Shown one piece after another: positions 1 through 7,911 of a stretch of DNA of 14,002 bases. Origin of the DNA: Bryobacterales bacterium (lineage in GTDB: Bacteria; Acidobacteriota; Terriglobia; Bryobacterales; Bryobacteraceae). The translations under genes and the position numbers were made by a program. The notes under the pieces were generated by a model. That model searched no databases. It saw nothing but the letters and a program-made list of their open reading frames with translations, and was not told the origin of the DNA. Positions within the stretch are counted from its first letter, which is position 1. Each line of letters begins with the position of its first letter. Location: contig PKYZ01000826.1 in NCBI GenBank assembly GCA_003132865.1, positions 480 to 14,481 of the forward strand, written 5' to 3'.

Positions 1-3000
1 GACCCGCTGATCCAGCTTAATCCGGCGTTCGAACCCGGCGATTCGATCGACGAACTGGTCGAGGGCCGGATACTGCACGACGAATGCGCCAATGCTTTCC
101 AGAAGGACAAGCAGCCAGGTCCCAGCAATATCGGGAAAGCTCTGCGGCTCTACAAGCACCAGTCGGATGCGATTCGAGTTGCGGTTGGCGGTCAGAACTA
201 TGTTCTGACCACCGGAACGGCTTCGGGCAAAAGCCTCGCCTACATAGTTCCCATCGTTAACCACGTTCTTCATCGCGGGAGCCGCCGCGGTATCCAGGCG
301 ATTATCGTGTACCCGATGAATGCCCTTGCCAACAGCCAGTATGGAGAACTCAAGAAGTTCCTCTATTACGGTTATCCCGACGACAGGCCACCAGTGCGGT
401 TCGCCCAGTACACCGGCCAGGAGAAGGACGCGCAACGCGATGCCATCCTCGCTGATCCACCGGACATCCTCATCACCAACTACGTGATGCTTGAACTCAT
501 TCTCACCCGGCCCGCCGAAAAACGTCTCGTGGAGGCAGCTCGGGGGCTGAAGTTCCTGGTGATGGACGAGTTGCACACCTATCGGGGTCGGCAGGGCGCG
601 GACGTAGCGATGCTGATCCGGAGGGTTCGGGATCGGATTGGCGACGACAATCTGCAGTACGTCGGGACCTCCGCAACCCTCGCCGGGGTCGGCACGCACG
701 ACCAGCAGCGAGTCGAGGTCGCTCGTGTTGCCACGAAGTTCTTCGGTGCCGACGTGCGACCCGAAAACGTGATCGGCGAGACTTTGCGCCCCGCCACCGA
801 CTTGGGTCAGATTCACGACGCCTCCTTCGTGGAGAGACTGCGGCGTCGCATTGCCGACCAAGGCCATCCACCCGCCGATTACGAGTCGTTTATTGCCGAT
901 CCACTCGCGGTCTGGATTGAAGCCAACATTGGCTTGCGGCGCGAGGATGGGACGCAACGGCTAATACGGGCCACTCCAGGCAGCATCTCAGGAAACGAGG
1001 GGGCGGGCGTCCAACTGGCTGCGGCAACTTCACTTCCGCAAGACCGGTGCAACAAGGTGCTCCAGGAGATGCTCCTAGCCTCCTACCGTTGCTCGAAGAA
1101 TCCCGACACCGGATTCCCACCGTTCGCTTTCCGGCTACACCAGTTCATCAGCCGCGGTGACACAGTGTATGCTTCGCTAGAACCGGAACAGGCGAGATTC
1201 ATCACCGTCCACGGACAGCAATTCGTACCTGGCGACCGGAACCGAATTCTTCTGCCGCTAGTCTTCTGTCGGGAGTGCGGTCAGGAATACTACAGTGTCC
1301 GTGCGACGAACGCTGGCTCGCCCGGCTCGCGGATATTTGAACCTCGCGAACTGTCGGACACTGATAACGACGGCGATTCTGTCCCTGGCTTCTTGTATCT
1401 GAGCGCTGAAAACCCGTGGCCAACCGGTCCTGACGAAATCATGGACCGTCTGCCTGAAGACTGGCTCGAAGAACAGCGGGGTGAGACACGGATCAAAAGG
1501 AACCGGAGGCCCGACGTGCCGACCCCTCTCCGTGTCGCGCCGGATGGGACGGAGAACCAGAACGGGTTGGAGACGAGCTTCATTCCGGCCCCGTTCCGTT
1601 TCTGTCTTCGTTGCGAGGTTTCCTACGGCGCACGCCAGCGATCGGACTTCGCTAAGCTTTCGTCGCTGAGTTCAGAAGGAAGAAGCACAGCGACCACAGT
1701 CCTGAGCCTGTCGGCGATCCGCAGTCTGAAAAACGAGCCCACGCTCAACGACCGTGCTCGCAAGCTCCTCAGCTTCACGGACAATCGCCAGGATGCTTCT
1801 CTCCAGGCCGGACACTTCAACGACTTCATCGAGATCGGCCTGCTGCGCTCGGCTTTGTACAAGGCAGTGTTGGACGCTGGCGCCAACGGCGTCCCGCACG
1901 ACGCGCTACCCGAGAAAGTGTTCCAGTCGCTTAAACTGCCCCTCGATCTGTACGCCCGCGATCCCCAGGTGCGATTTCAGGCCCTGAAGGACACCCAGGC
2001 CGCATTCCGCACCGTTCTTGGCTACCGGCTGTACCGTGATCTGAAAAAGGGTTGGCGCATCACACTGCCGAACCTCGAACAGTGTGGGTTGTTGGCGATC
2101 CGTTACCAATCGCTGGATGAATTGTCGGAAGCGGAAGAGGAATGGACGGACTGCCACCCGGCTCTGGCCAGTGCTCTGCCAGCGACAAGATTGAAAGTGG
2201 CGAAGGTGCTCCTCGACTACATGCGCCGGGAGCTCGCCATCCAGGTCGACTACCTTGATTCCGCCTACCAGGAGCGCATACGGCAGCAAAGCAGCCAACA
2301 TCTCCGCGAGCCGTGGGCCATAGACGAAAGCGAGCAACTCGAACACGCTGCCATTCTCTTTCCGCGCCAGGTGCAGGAACACGACGACTACGGTGGCTAC
2401 CTTTACGTATCCGCGCGTGGCGGATTCGGCCAGTACGTTCGGCGTTCCTCGACGTTCCCGGAATTGCATCAGCGCATTCCGCTGAATGAAACTGAGCCGA
2501 TCATCAGGCAGCTATTGGCGCTGCTGCGTCTGGCGGGAATCGTGAAGGAGGTGGTTGAGCCGCGAGGCGCAGACGATGTGCCAGGCTACCAACTCGCGGC
2601 TTCGGCATTACTGTGGCTGGCCGGCGATGGCACGCGATCATTCCACGATCCCATCCGGGTGCCAAACGCTCCTGCAGCCGGTGGTCGCACGAACCCATTC
2701 TTCGTCGATTTCTACAAGCGAGTGGCGCAGACCGCCCAAGGACTGGAGGCACGCGAGCACACTGCCCAGGTTCCAGCCGAATTGCGAATCGATCGGGAAC
2801 AACGTTTTGCCGAGGCCAAACTTCCGGTTCTGTATTGCTCTCCCACAATGGAGTTGGGCGTCGACATCCGAGAGCTAAACGCGGTCAACCTGCGCAACGT
2901 ACCGCCGACGCCGGCGAATTATGCACAACGAAGCGGGCGCGCGGGGCGGAGCGGGCAACCGGCGTTGGTCTTCTCTTATTGCTCCACGGGGAGCCCACAC

Positions 3001-5055
3001 GATCAGTACTTTTTCAAGCGGCCAGAATCCATGGTCGCAGGTGCCGTGACACCGCCGCGGCTCGATCTGGTGAACGAGGATCTCCTCCGTGCCCATGTGC
3101 ACGCGATCTGGCTAGCCGAAACCGGCCTAGGCCTGGGCCGCACATTGAAAGACATTCTCGACCTGTCCGGAGAAGAACCCGCTCTCGAGCTTCTGCCAGG
3201 AGTGATAAACGATCTCGACTCAGCACACGCGAAGGCCAAAGCTAAGGCGCGGGCAGAGCGGGTTTTGTCGTGCGTCGGTGAATCGCTGCCCTTCACTGAC
3301 GGCGATCCGGGGCGATGGCTCGACAAGATCCTGGCACAGGTGCGCCTGAACTTCGAGCAGGCTTGCGAGCGGTGGCGTGACCTCTACCGCGCCGCTCACG
3401 CGCAGGCCCGGCTTCAGGGCAAGATCATTTTGGACGCCACCCGCAGTCCGGAAGAGAAGAAACAGGCGGAACGGCTCCGCCGCGAGGCTGAGGAGCAGGT
3501 CCGGCTTCTCACGGAGGCGGAAAACGTCGTTCAATCCGATTTCTACAGTTACCGCTATTTCGCCAGCGAAGGTTTCCTGCCCGGTTACAGCTTTCCTCGT
3601 CTTCCGCTATCGGCATTCATTCCGGGCAGGCGTCAAACGAAAAATCGCGAGGAGTATCTCTCGCGGCCGAGATTCCTGGCTATCTCCGAGTTCGGCCCGC
3701 GCGCTGTTGTCTACCATGAGGGATCACGCTACCGCATCAATCGGGTTATCCTGCCGGTCGGCGAGAATCAGGAGATCGCAACCCGCCGCGCCAAGCAGTG
3801 TGAAGCCTGCGGCTATCTCCATCCCATCGTGTCAGGCGACGGCGTAGATCTCTGCGAGCGGTGCAAGAGTCCCCTCGGGACGCCTCTCCATTCGCTGTTC
3901 CGCCTGCAGAACGTCACCACAAAGCGCACCGACCGCATCAATTCCGATGAAGAGGAGCGGCTGCGGCTGGGTTTCGAACTCAAGACGGGTGTGCGGTTTA
4001 CGGAGAGCGCCGGGCGGCCCACTCATCGGGTCGCCACGGTTGAACGGGACGGGGCGATTCTGGCCAGGCTGGATTTGGGTTCGGCCGCTACCATCTGGCG
4101 CATCAACCTCGGCTGGCGCCGCCGCAAGAACAAAGAGCAGTACGGCTTTCTCCTCGATACGGAGCGCGGCTACTGGGCGACCAACGAGATTGCCTCGGAC
4201 GACGACGATCCCGATCCGCTGTCGGCGCGAACCATGCGGGTGGTGCCGTACGTAGAAGACCGTCGCAACTGCCTGTTGCTGGAGCCAGCGGGAAAACTTC
4301 CGCCTTCAATGATGGCCTCTCTTGGTGCTGCCTTGAAATCCGCCTTGCAGGTGCGGTTCCAACTGGAAGACAGCGAACTGGCAGTGGAGGCGTTGCCCAA
4401 CGAAGACGAACGCCGCCTTATCCTTTTCTATGAAGCTGCCGAGGGTGGCGCGGGCGTGTTACGCACTCTTCTGGACGAACCGGAAGCGCTCCAGGACGTA
4501 GCGCGCAAGGCGCTGGAGATCTGTCATTACGACCCAGTAACCTTTGAGGACCGAAAGCGGGCACCCAGAGCGCGGGAGGACTGCGAGGCCGCGTGCTATG
4601 ACTGCCTCATGAACTACGGCAATCAACGGGATCACAAGCTGCTCGACCGCAAGGCCATTCTCGAAATGCTGATCCAGATGGCCGGCGCTCGCGTGATGGC
4701 ATCTCCCGTTCATCAGCCGCTTCATGAGCATCTGGCGGCTCTGGAGCGGCTGTGCGACAGTGAGCTGGAACGGCGTTGGCTGCGGAACCTCGAAGCCGCC
4801 AGCCTGAAACTGCCATCCAAGGCGCAGCCACGCATCGAGGATTGCAACACCAAACCCGATTTTCTCTACGAGGAATGTCTGGCGGCCATCTACATCGACG
4901 GCCCGCCGCATGACTTTCCGGAGCGCCAGCAGCGCGACCGCGTGCAGACCGATTGTATGGAGGATCTCGGCTACACAGTGATTCGCTTCGGCCACGAAGA
5001 GGACTGGGAGAAGCGCATCGCCCAATATCCCCACGTGTTCGGGAGGCATGCTTGA
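1..5055 (+). CDS. DUF1998-type superfamily 2 helicase with C-terminal Vsr-like nuclease domain (5' partial)
   Basis: The frame is open from base 1, so the true start is upstream; 1684 residues are visible (numbered from base 1). It is predicted to be an ATP-driven DNA helicase/translocase in the cytoplasm. Visible motifs, in order: Q-motif-like region near H53-Q54; Walker A TGTASGKS (71-78); DELH box (189-192); TSATLA (223-228); SFTDNRQDA (591-599), which opens the second RecA domain; ELGVDI (951-956); QRSGRAGR (976-983). Cysteine pairs C423/C426 and C535/C538, and the quartet C1267/C1270/C1285/C1288, look like zinc sites. The EGGAG segment followed by C1508, C1528, C1532 and C1535 is the DUF1998/MrfA zinc-binding module. 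The last ~80 residues carry PDF (1619-1621), IDG (1632-1634) and H1637, as in Vsr-like nuclease folds. An internal ATG at 307 is not the start because Walker A lies before it. Closest known comparisons are MrfA/YprA helicases and the DISARM pair DrmA plus DrmB. Only the extreme N-terminus should be missing. Confidence 0.93.
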   Translation, partial: DPLIQLNPAFEPGDSIDELVEGRILHDECANAFQKDKQPGPSNIGKALRLYKHQSDAIRVAVGGQNYVLTTGTASGKSLAYIVPIVNHVLHRGSRRGIQAIIVYPMNALANSQYGELKKFLYYGYPDDRPPVRFAQYTGQEKDAQRDAILADPPDILITNYVMLELILTRPAEKRLVEAARGLKFLVMDELHTYRGRQGADVAMLIRRVRDRIGDDNLQYVGTSATLAGVGTHDQQRVEVARVATKFFGADVRPENVIGETLRPATDLGQIHDASFVERLRRRIADQGHPPADYESFIADPLAVWIEANIGLRREDGTQRLIRATPGSISGNEGAGVQLAAATSLPQDRCNKVLQEMLLASYRCSKNPDTGFPPFAFRLHQFISRGDTVYASLEPEQARFITVHGQQFVPGDRNRILLPLVFCRECGQEYYSVRATNAGSPGSRIFEPRELSDTDNDGDSVPGFLYLSAENPWPTGPDEIMDRLPEDWLEEQRGETRIKRNRRPDVPTPLRVAPDGTENQNGLETSFIPAPFRFCLRCEVSYGARQRSDFAKLSSLSSEGRSTATTVLSLSAIRSLKNEPTLNDRARKLLSFTDNRQDASLQAGHFNDFIEIGLLRSALYKAVLDAGANGVPHDALPEKVFQSLKLPLDLYARDPQVRFQALKDTQAAFRTVLGYRLYRDLKKGWRITLPNLEQCGLLAIRYQSLDELSEAEEEWTDCHPALASALPATRLKVAKVLLDYMRRELAIQVDYLDSAYQERIRQQSSQHLREPWAIDESEQLEHAAILFPRQVQEHDDYGGYLYVSARGGFGQYVRRSSTFPELHQRIPLNETEPIIRQLLALLRLAGIVKEVVEPRGADDVPGYQLAASALLWLAGDGTRSFHDPIRVPNAPAAGGRTNPFFVDFYKRVAQTAQGLEAREHTAQVPAELRIDREQRFAEAKLPVLYCSPTMELGVDIRELNAVNLRNVPPTPANYAQRSGRAGRSGQPALVFSYCSTGSPHDQYFFKRPESMVAGAVTPPRLDLVNEDLLRAHVHAIWLAETGLGLGRTLKDILDLSGEEPALELLPGVINDLDSAHAKAKAKARAERVLSCVGESLPFTDGDPGRWLDKILAQVRLNFEQACERWRDLYRAAHAQARLQGKIILDATRSPEEKKQAERLRREAEEQVRLLTEAENVVQSDFYSYRYFASEGFLPGYSFPRLPLSAFIPGRRQTKNREEYLSRPRFLAISEFGPRAVVYHEGSRYRINRVILPVGENQEIATRRAKQCEACGYLHPIVSGDGVDLCERCKSPLGTPLHSLFRLQNVTTKRTDRINSDEEERLRLGFELKTGVRFTESAGRPTHRVATVERDGAILARLDLGSAATIWRINLGWRRRKNKEQYGFLLDTERGYWATNEIASDDDDPDPLSARTMRVVPYVEDRRNCLLLEPAGKLPPSMMASLGAALKSALQVRFQLEDSELAVEALPNEDERRLILFYEAAEGGAGVLRTLLDEPEALQDVARKALEICHYDPVTFEDRKRAPRAREDCEAACYDCLMNYGNQRDHKLLDRKAILEMLIQMAGARVMASPVHQPLHEHLAALERLCDSELERRWLRNLEAASLKLPSKAQPRIEDCNTKPDFLYEECLAAIYIDGPPHDFPERQQRDRVQTDCMEDLGYTVIRFGHEEDWEKRIAQYPHVFGRHA
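5041..5046 (+). promoter_or_regulatory. Ribosome binding site deciding the TTG start of the SNF2 helicase
   Basis: The sequence GGGAGG lies in the last codons of the DUF1998 helicase gene, 5 bases before the TTG at 5052. It is a near-perfect Shine-Dalgarno match. It favours the TTG over the in-frame ATG at 4953, which would overlap the upstream gene by about 100 bases and add about 33 residues that do not look like part of the family. The ATG at 5048 is too close to the site and opens only a 23-codon frame. Confidence 0.75.
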
Positions 5056-7907
5056 GCTTCGCGGTCGGCTCGCTCGTGAAAGCCCGAGGCCGGGAATGGG
5101 TCGTCCTTCCCGAATCTGAAGACGACATGCTGATCCTCCGACCCCTGGGTGGCACGGACGAAGAGATCGCCGGCGTCTATCTGCCACTCGAAACTGTCGA
5201 GCCGGCACGATTTGACCTTCCCGACCCGGCGCAGGTCGGCGATCACCGCTCCTGCCGCCTGCTGCGCGACGCGGTTCGGTTGGGTTTCCGCTCTAGCGCG
5301 GGCCCATTCCGCTCATTCGCCCGCCTCGGAATCGACCCCCGGCCCTACCAGCTCGTGCCGTTGCTGATGGCTCTCAAGCTGGACCCAGTGCGCCTGTTGA
5401 TTGCCGACGATGTGGGCATCGGCAAGACAGTGGAAGCCTGTCTTATCGCCCGTGAGTTGCTCGACCGCGGCGAAGTGAGACGGCTCGCGGTCCTCTGTCC
5501 GCCCCAGCTTGCCGAGCAGTGGCAAGCGGAACTCCGCGACAAGTTCCAGATCCACGCGGAACTCGTCCTGCCGGGTACTGCCAGCCGCCTGGAACGTAAC
5601 TGCCGGGTCGGAGAGTCGCTCTTTGACATCCACAACTTCGTTATCGTTTCGCTGGATTTCATCAAGAGCGAGCGCCGCCGGGACGAGTTCCTGCGCACGT
5701 GCCCAGAATTGGTGATTGTCGACGAGGCACACACCTGCGCGTATGGTGGTGAAGGCCGGGGCGGGCGCCACCAGCGGCATCAGCTCATCTCAGGTCTGGC
5801 CGATCCCGCAAAGGGACGCCACCTGATTCTGGTCACCGCGACTCCTCACAGCGGCAACGAGCAGGCATTCCGGTCGCTGCTCAAACTACTTCATCCCGAC
5901 TTCGCCAATCTGCCGGAAGACCTCACCGGCAAGGGAAATGAGCAGCAACGCCGCCGCCTCGCGGCGCACCTGGTACAGCGCCGCAGGGGAGACATCCGCC
6001 ACTTCCTCAAGTCCGCGACTCCCTTTCCGGATCGCGAAGACACCGAAGAAACCTACAAATTGACTGACGATTACCGGCGACTCTTTGCAAAGGTGCTGGA
6101 ATATGCGCGCGAGACGGTGTCCGCCACGGGCGGCGCGACACACCGCCAGCGGGTCCAGTGGTGGTCTGTCCTTGCCTTGCTCCGTGCGTTGGCCTCCAGC
6201 CCCATCGCAGCCGCGGCGACATTGCGCACGCGCGCCGCGACGCTCGATACGGAAACCGCCGAAGAAGCCGACGAACTGGGACGCCGCACAGTGCTCGACC
6301 TACTGGACGACAACGCCGCCGAGGCCATGGACGTCGTTCCCGGCAGCGATGCTGGCTGTGAAGCAGCAGGCGATGAAGGAAAGAACCGGCGCCGCCTGTT
6401 GGAAATGGCCCGCGAAGCGGAATCACTCCAGGGCGATAAAGACGCCAAACTTCAGAAGGCCATTCGCATGGTGGAGTTGCTCTTACGCGATGGCTTTCGC
6501 CCGATCGTGTTCTGCCGGTTCATCGCCACTGCGGATTACGTGGCCGCCGCCCTCCGGAAAAGCCTGAAGAAAGAAGTCGAAGTCGCTTCTGTCACGGGGG
6601 AACTTGCTCCGGCCGAGCGGGAATTGCGCATCGCGGCTCTGGCGCAATCGCCGAAGCATGTGCTGGTGGCTACAGATTGCCTGAGCGAAGGCATCAACCT
6701 GCAAGGCGACTTCGACGCCGTGCTTCACTATGACCTCTCGTGGAACCCGACGCGCCACGAGCAACGGGAAGGACGGGTGGACCGCTACGGACAGCCCAGC
6801 ACCAAGGTGCGGGCCGTCACCTATTACGGTACCGACAACCAGATTGACGGAGTCGTACTCGACGTTCTGATTCGCAAGCACAAGAAGATCCGTAGCTCTC
6901 TCGGCATCTCCGTGCCCGTTCCAGTGGATACCGAGCAGGTCATCGAAGCGGTCTTCGAAGGACTGCTGCTTCGGCAGAAACCGGGAAACCAGGACCAGTT
7001 GTTACTCGGCTTCGAAGAGTACTTCCAGCCCCAAAAGGAGGCGCTGTTCGAGAAGTGGGAAGCCAGCGCCGACCGGGAAAAGCGTTCGCGTACCATGTTC
7101 GCGCAGGAAACGCTCAGCGCCAACGTGGAAGAAGTGGAGCGGGAACTCGCCTCGGTGCGGTCGGCCATCGGATCTGCCTTGGATGTCGCTCGATTTACCA
7201 AGGACGCCTTGCTGGCGCACCGGGCGGTGATTAGCGAAAATGGCGTCGTGAAGCTGGATGTGGCCGAGTGTCCCCGCGCCTTGCGCGAGGCATTACAGGT
7301 TCGAGATAGCGACGCGAAACAAGGTCTCTTTTCGGTCCGTTTCTCACCCCCAGTGCGGCCGGGGGAACTCTGCCTTACCCGCACTCATCCCCTCGTGGAG
7401 GGTTTGGCGGCGTACCTGATGGATACCGCCCTCGATGCGAAGCTCGATGGCATCGCCCGCCGGTGCGGTGCGATTCGCACCAGCGCGGTCTCGCGTCGCA
7501 CCACAGTCTTGCTGCTGCGGCTTCGGTATCACATCATCACGCGCAGAGGCACTGAAGAGAACCCGATGCTGGCCGAAGACAGCCAATTGGTAGCCTTTGC
7601 CGGTTCGCCGTCGAATGCCGAGTGGCTTCCCAACGCGGCGGCAGAGTCCCTGATGACCGCGGAACCCGGAGCGAATATTCACCCGGACCAGGCGGCGGCG
7701 TTCGTTGCCAGGGTCATACAGGAATTCCCGGCTATCGAATCGCATCTCAACCGCTTCGCCATCGAGCGTGGGGAGGAACTCCTGGCGGCACATTCGCGTG
7801 TTCGAATCGCAGCCCGGCTGCAAGGAGTCCGGTATCGTGTGGAACCGCAGATTCCACCGGACGTGCTCGGCGTCTATGTCTTCCTACCCGCGGCCCAGGG
7901 AAGCTGA
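5052..7907 (+). CDS. SNF2-family helicase, DrmD-like (DISARM-type)
   Basis: The product is a 951-residue SNF2/HepA-like ATPase, expected to translocate on double-stranded DNA in the cytoplasm. Visible motifs: PYQLVPLLMAL before the nucleotide site; ADDVGIGKT (118-126, Walker A lysine K125); DEAH (224-227); TATPH (262-266); RPIVFCRF (from residue 483); ATDCLSEGIN (ending at N549); and the arginine-finger motif QREGRVDRYGQ (571-581). Residues from about 620 to the end match no domain I can name, although a charged stretch near residues 660-715 has coiled-coil character. The TTG start was chosen because GGGAGG sits 5 bases upstream and the protein then opens with SFAVGSLVKARGREWVVLP, a typical N-terminus for this group. 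The start overlaps the previous stop codon (TTGA), which suggests translational coupling. The DISARM protein DrmD is the nearest functional comparison. Other stand-alone SNF2 helicases of defence islands look similar, so no symbol is assigned. Confidence 0.92.
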   Translation: MSFAVGSLVKARGREWVVLPESEDDMLILRPLGGTDEEIAGVYLPLETVEPARFDLPDPAQVGDHRSCRLLRDAVRLGFRSSAGPFRSFARLGIDPRPYQLVPLLMALKLDPVRLLIADDVGIGKTVEACLIARELLDRGEVRRLAVLCPPQLAEQWQAELRDKFQIHAELVLPGTASRLERNCRVGESLFDIHNFVIVSLDFIKSERRRDEFLRTCPELVIVDEAHTCAYGGEGRGGRHQRHQLISGLADPAKGRHLILVTATPHSGNEQAFRSLLKLLHPDFANLPEDLTGKGNEQQRRRLAAHLVQRRRGDIRHFLKSATPFPDREDTEETYKLTDDYRRLFAKVLEYARETVSATGGATHRQRVQWWSVLALLRALASSPIAAAATLRTRAATLDTETAEEADELGRRTVLDLLDDNAAEAMDVVPGSDAGCEAAGDEGKNRRRLLEMAREAESLQGDKDAKLQKAIRMVELLLRDGFRPIVFCRFIATADYVAAALRKSLKKEVEVASVTGELAPAERELRIAALAQSPKHVLVATDCLSEGINLQGDFDAVLHYDLSWNPTRHEQREGRVDRYGQPSTKVRAVTYYGTDNQIDGVVLDVLIRKHKKIRSSLGISVPVPVDTEQVIEAVFEGLLLRQKPGNQDQLLLGFEEYFQPQKEALFEKWEASADREKRSRTMFAQETLSANVEEVERELASVRSAIGSALDVARFTKDALLAHRAVISENGVVKLDVAECPRALREALQVRDSDAKQGLFSVRFSPPVRPGELCLTRTHPLVEGLAAYLMDTALDAKLDGIARRCGAIRTSAVSRRTTVLLLRLRYHIITRRGTEENPMLAEDSQLVAFAGSPSNAEWLPNAAAESLMTAEPGANIHPDQAAAFVARVIQEFPAIESHLNRFAIERGEELLAAHSRVRIAARLQGVRYRVEPQIPPDVLGVYVFLPAAQGS
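7897..7903 (+). promoter_or_regulatory. Ribosome binding site of the methyltransferase gene
   Basis: AGGGAAG overlaps the last codons of the SNF2 helicase gene and ends 8 bases before the ATG at 7912. This supports 7912 as the start rather than the in-frame ATG at 7705, which would overlap the helicase gene by about 200 bases. Confidence 0.65.
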
Positions 7908-7911
7908 TCCG

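Noticed and set aside
307..309. ATG at 307 as the start of the DUF1998 helicase
   Set aside because: The frame is open to base 1 and the upstream part encodes the Q-motif-like region and the Walker A loop at residues 71-78, which the enzyme needs.
5048..5119. ATG at 5048 as start of a 23-codon peptide or of the SNF2 gene
   Set aside because: It is out of frame with the SNF2 helicase, stops at 5117-5119, and lies only 1 base after the GGGAGG site.
4459..5208. Minus-strand open frame of 249 codons across the junction of the two helicase genes
   Set aside because: It is antisense to the conserved DUF1998 and nuclease-fold region, has no recognisable domain, and would break the tight plus-strand operon.
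7908..7911. Promoter or terminator between genes
   Set aside because: The only non-coding gap is 4 bases; all other junctions overlap, leaving no room for independent promoters outside coding sequence.
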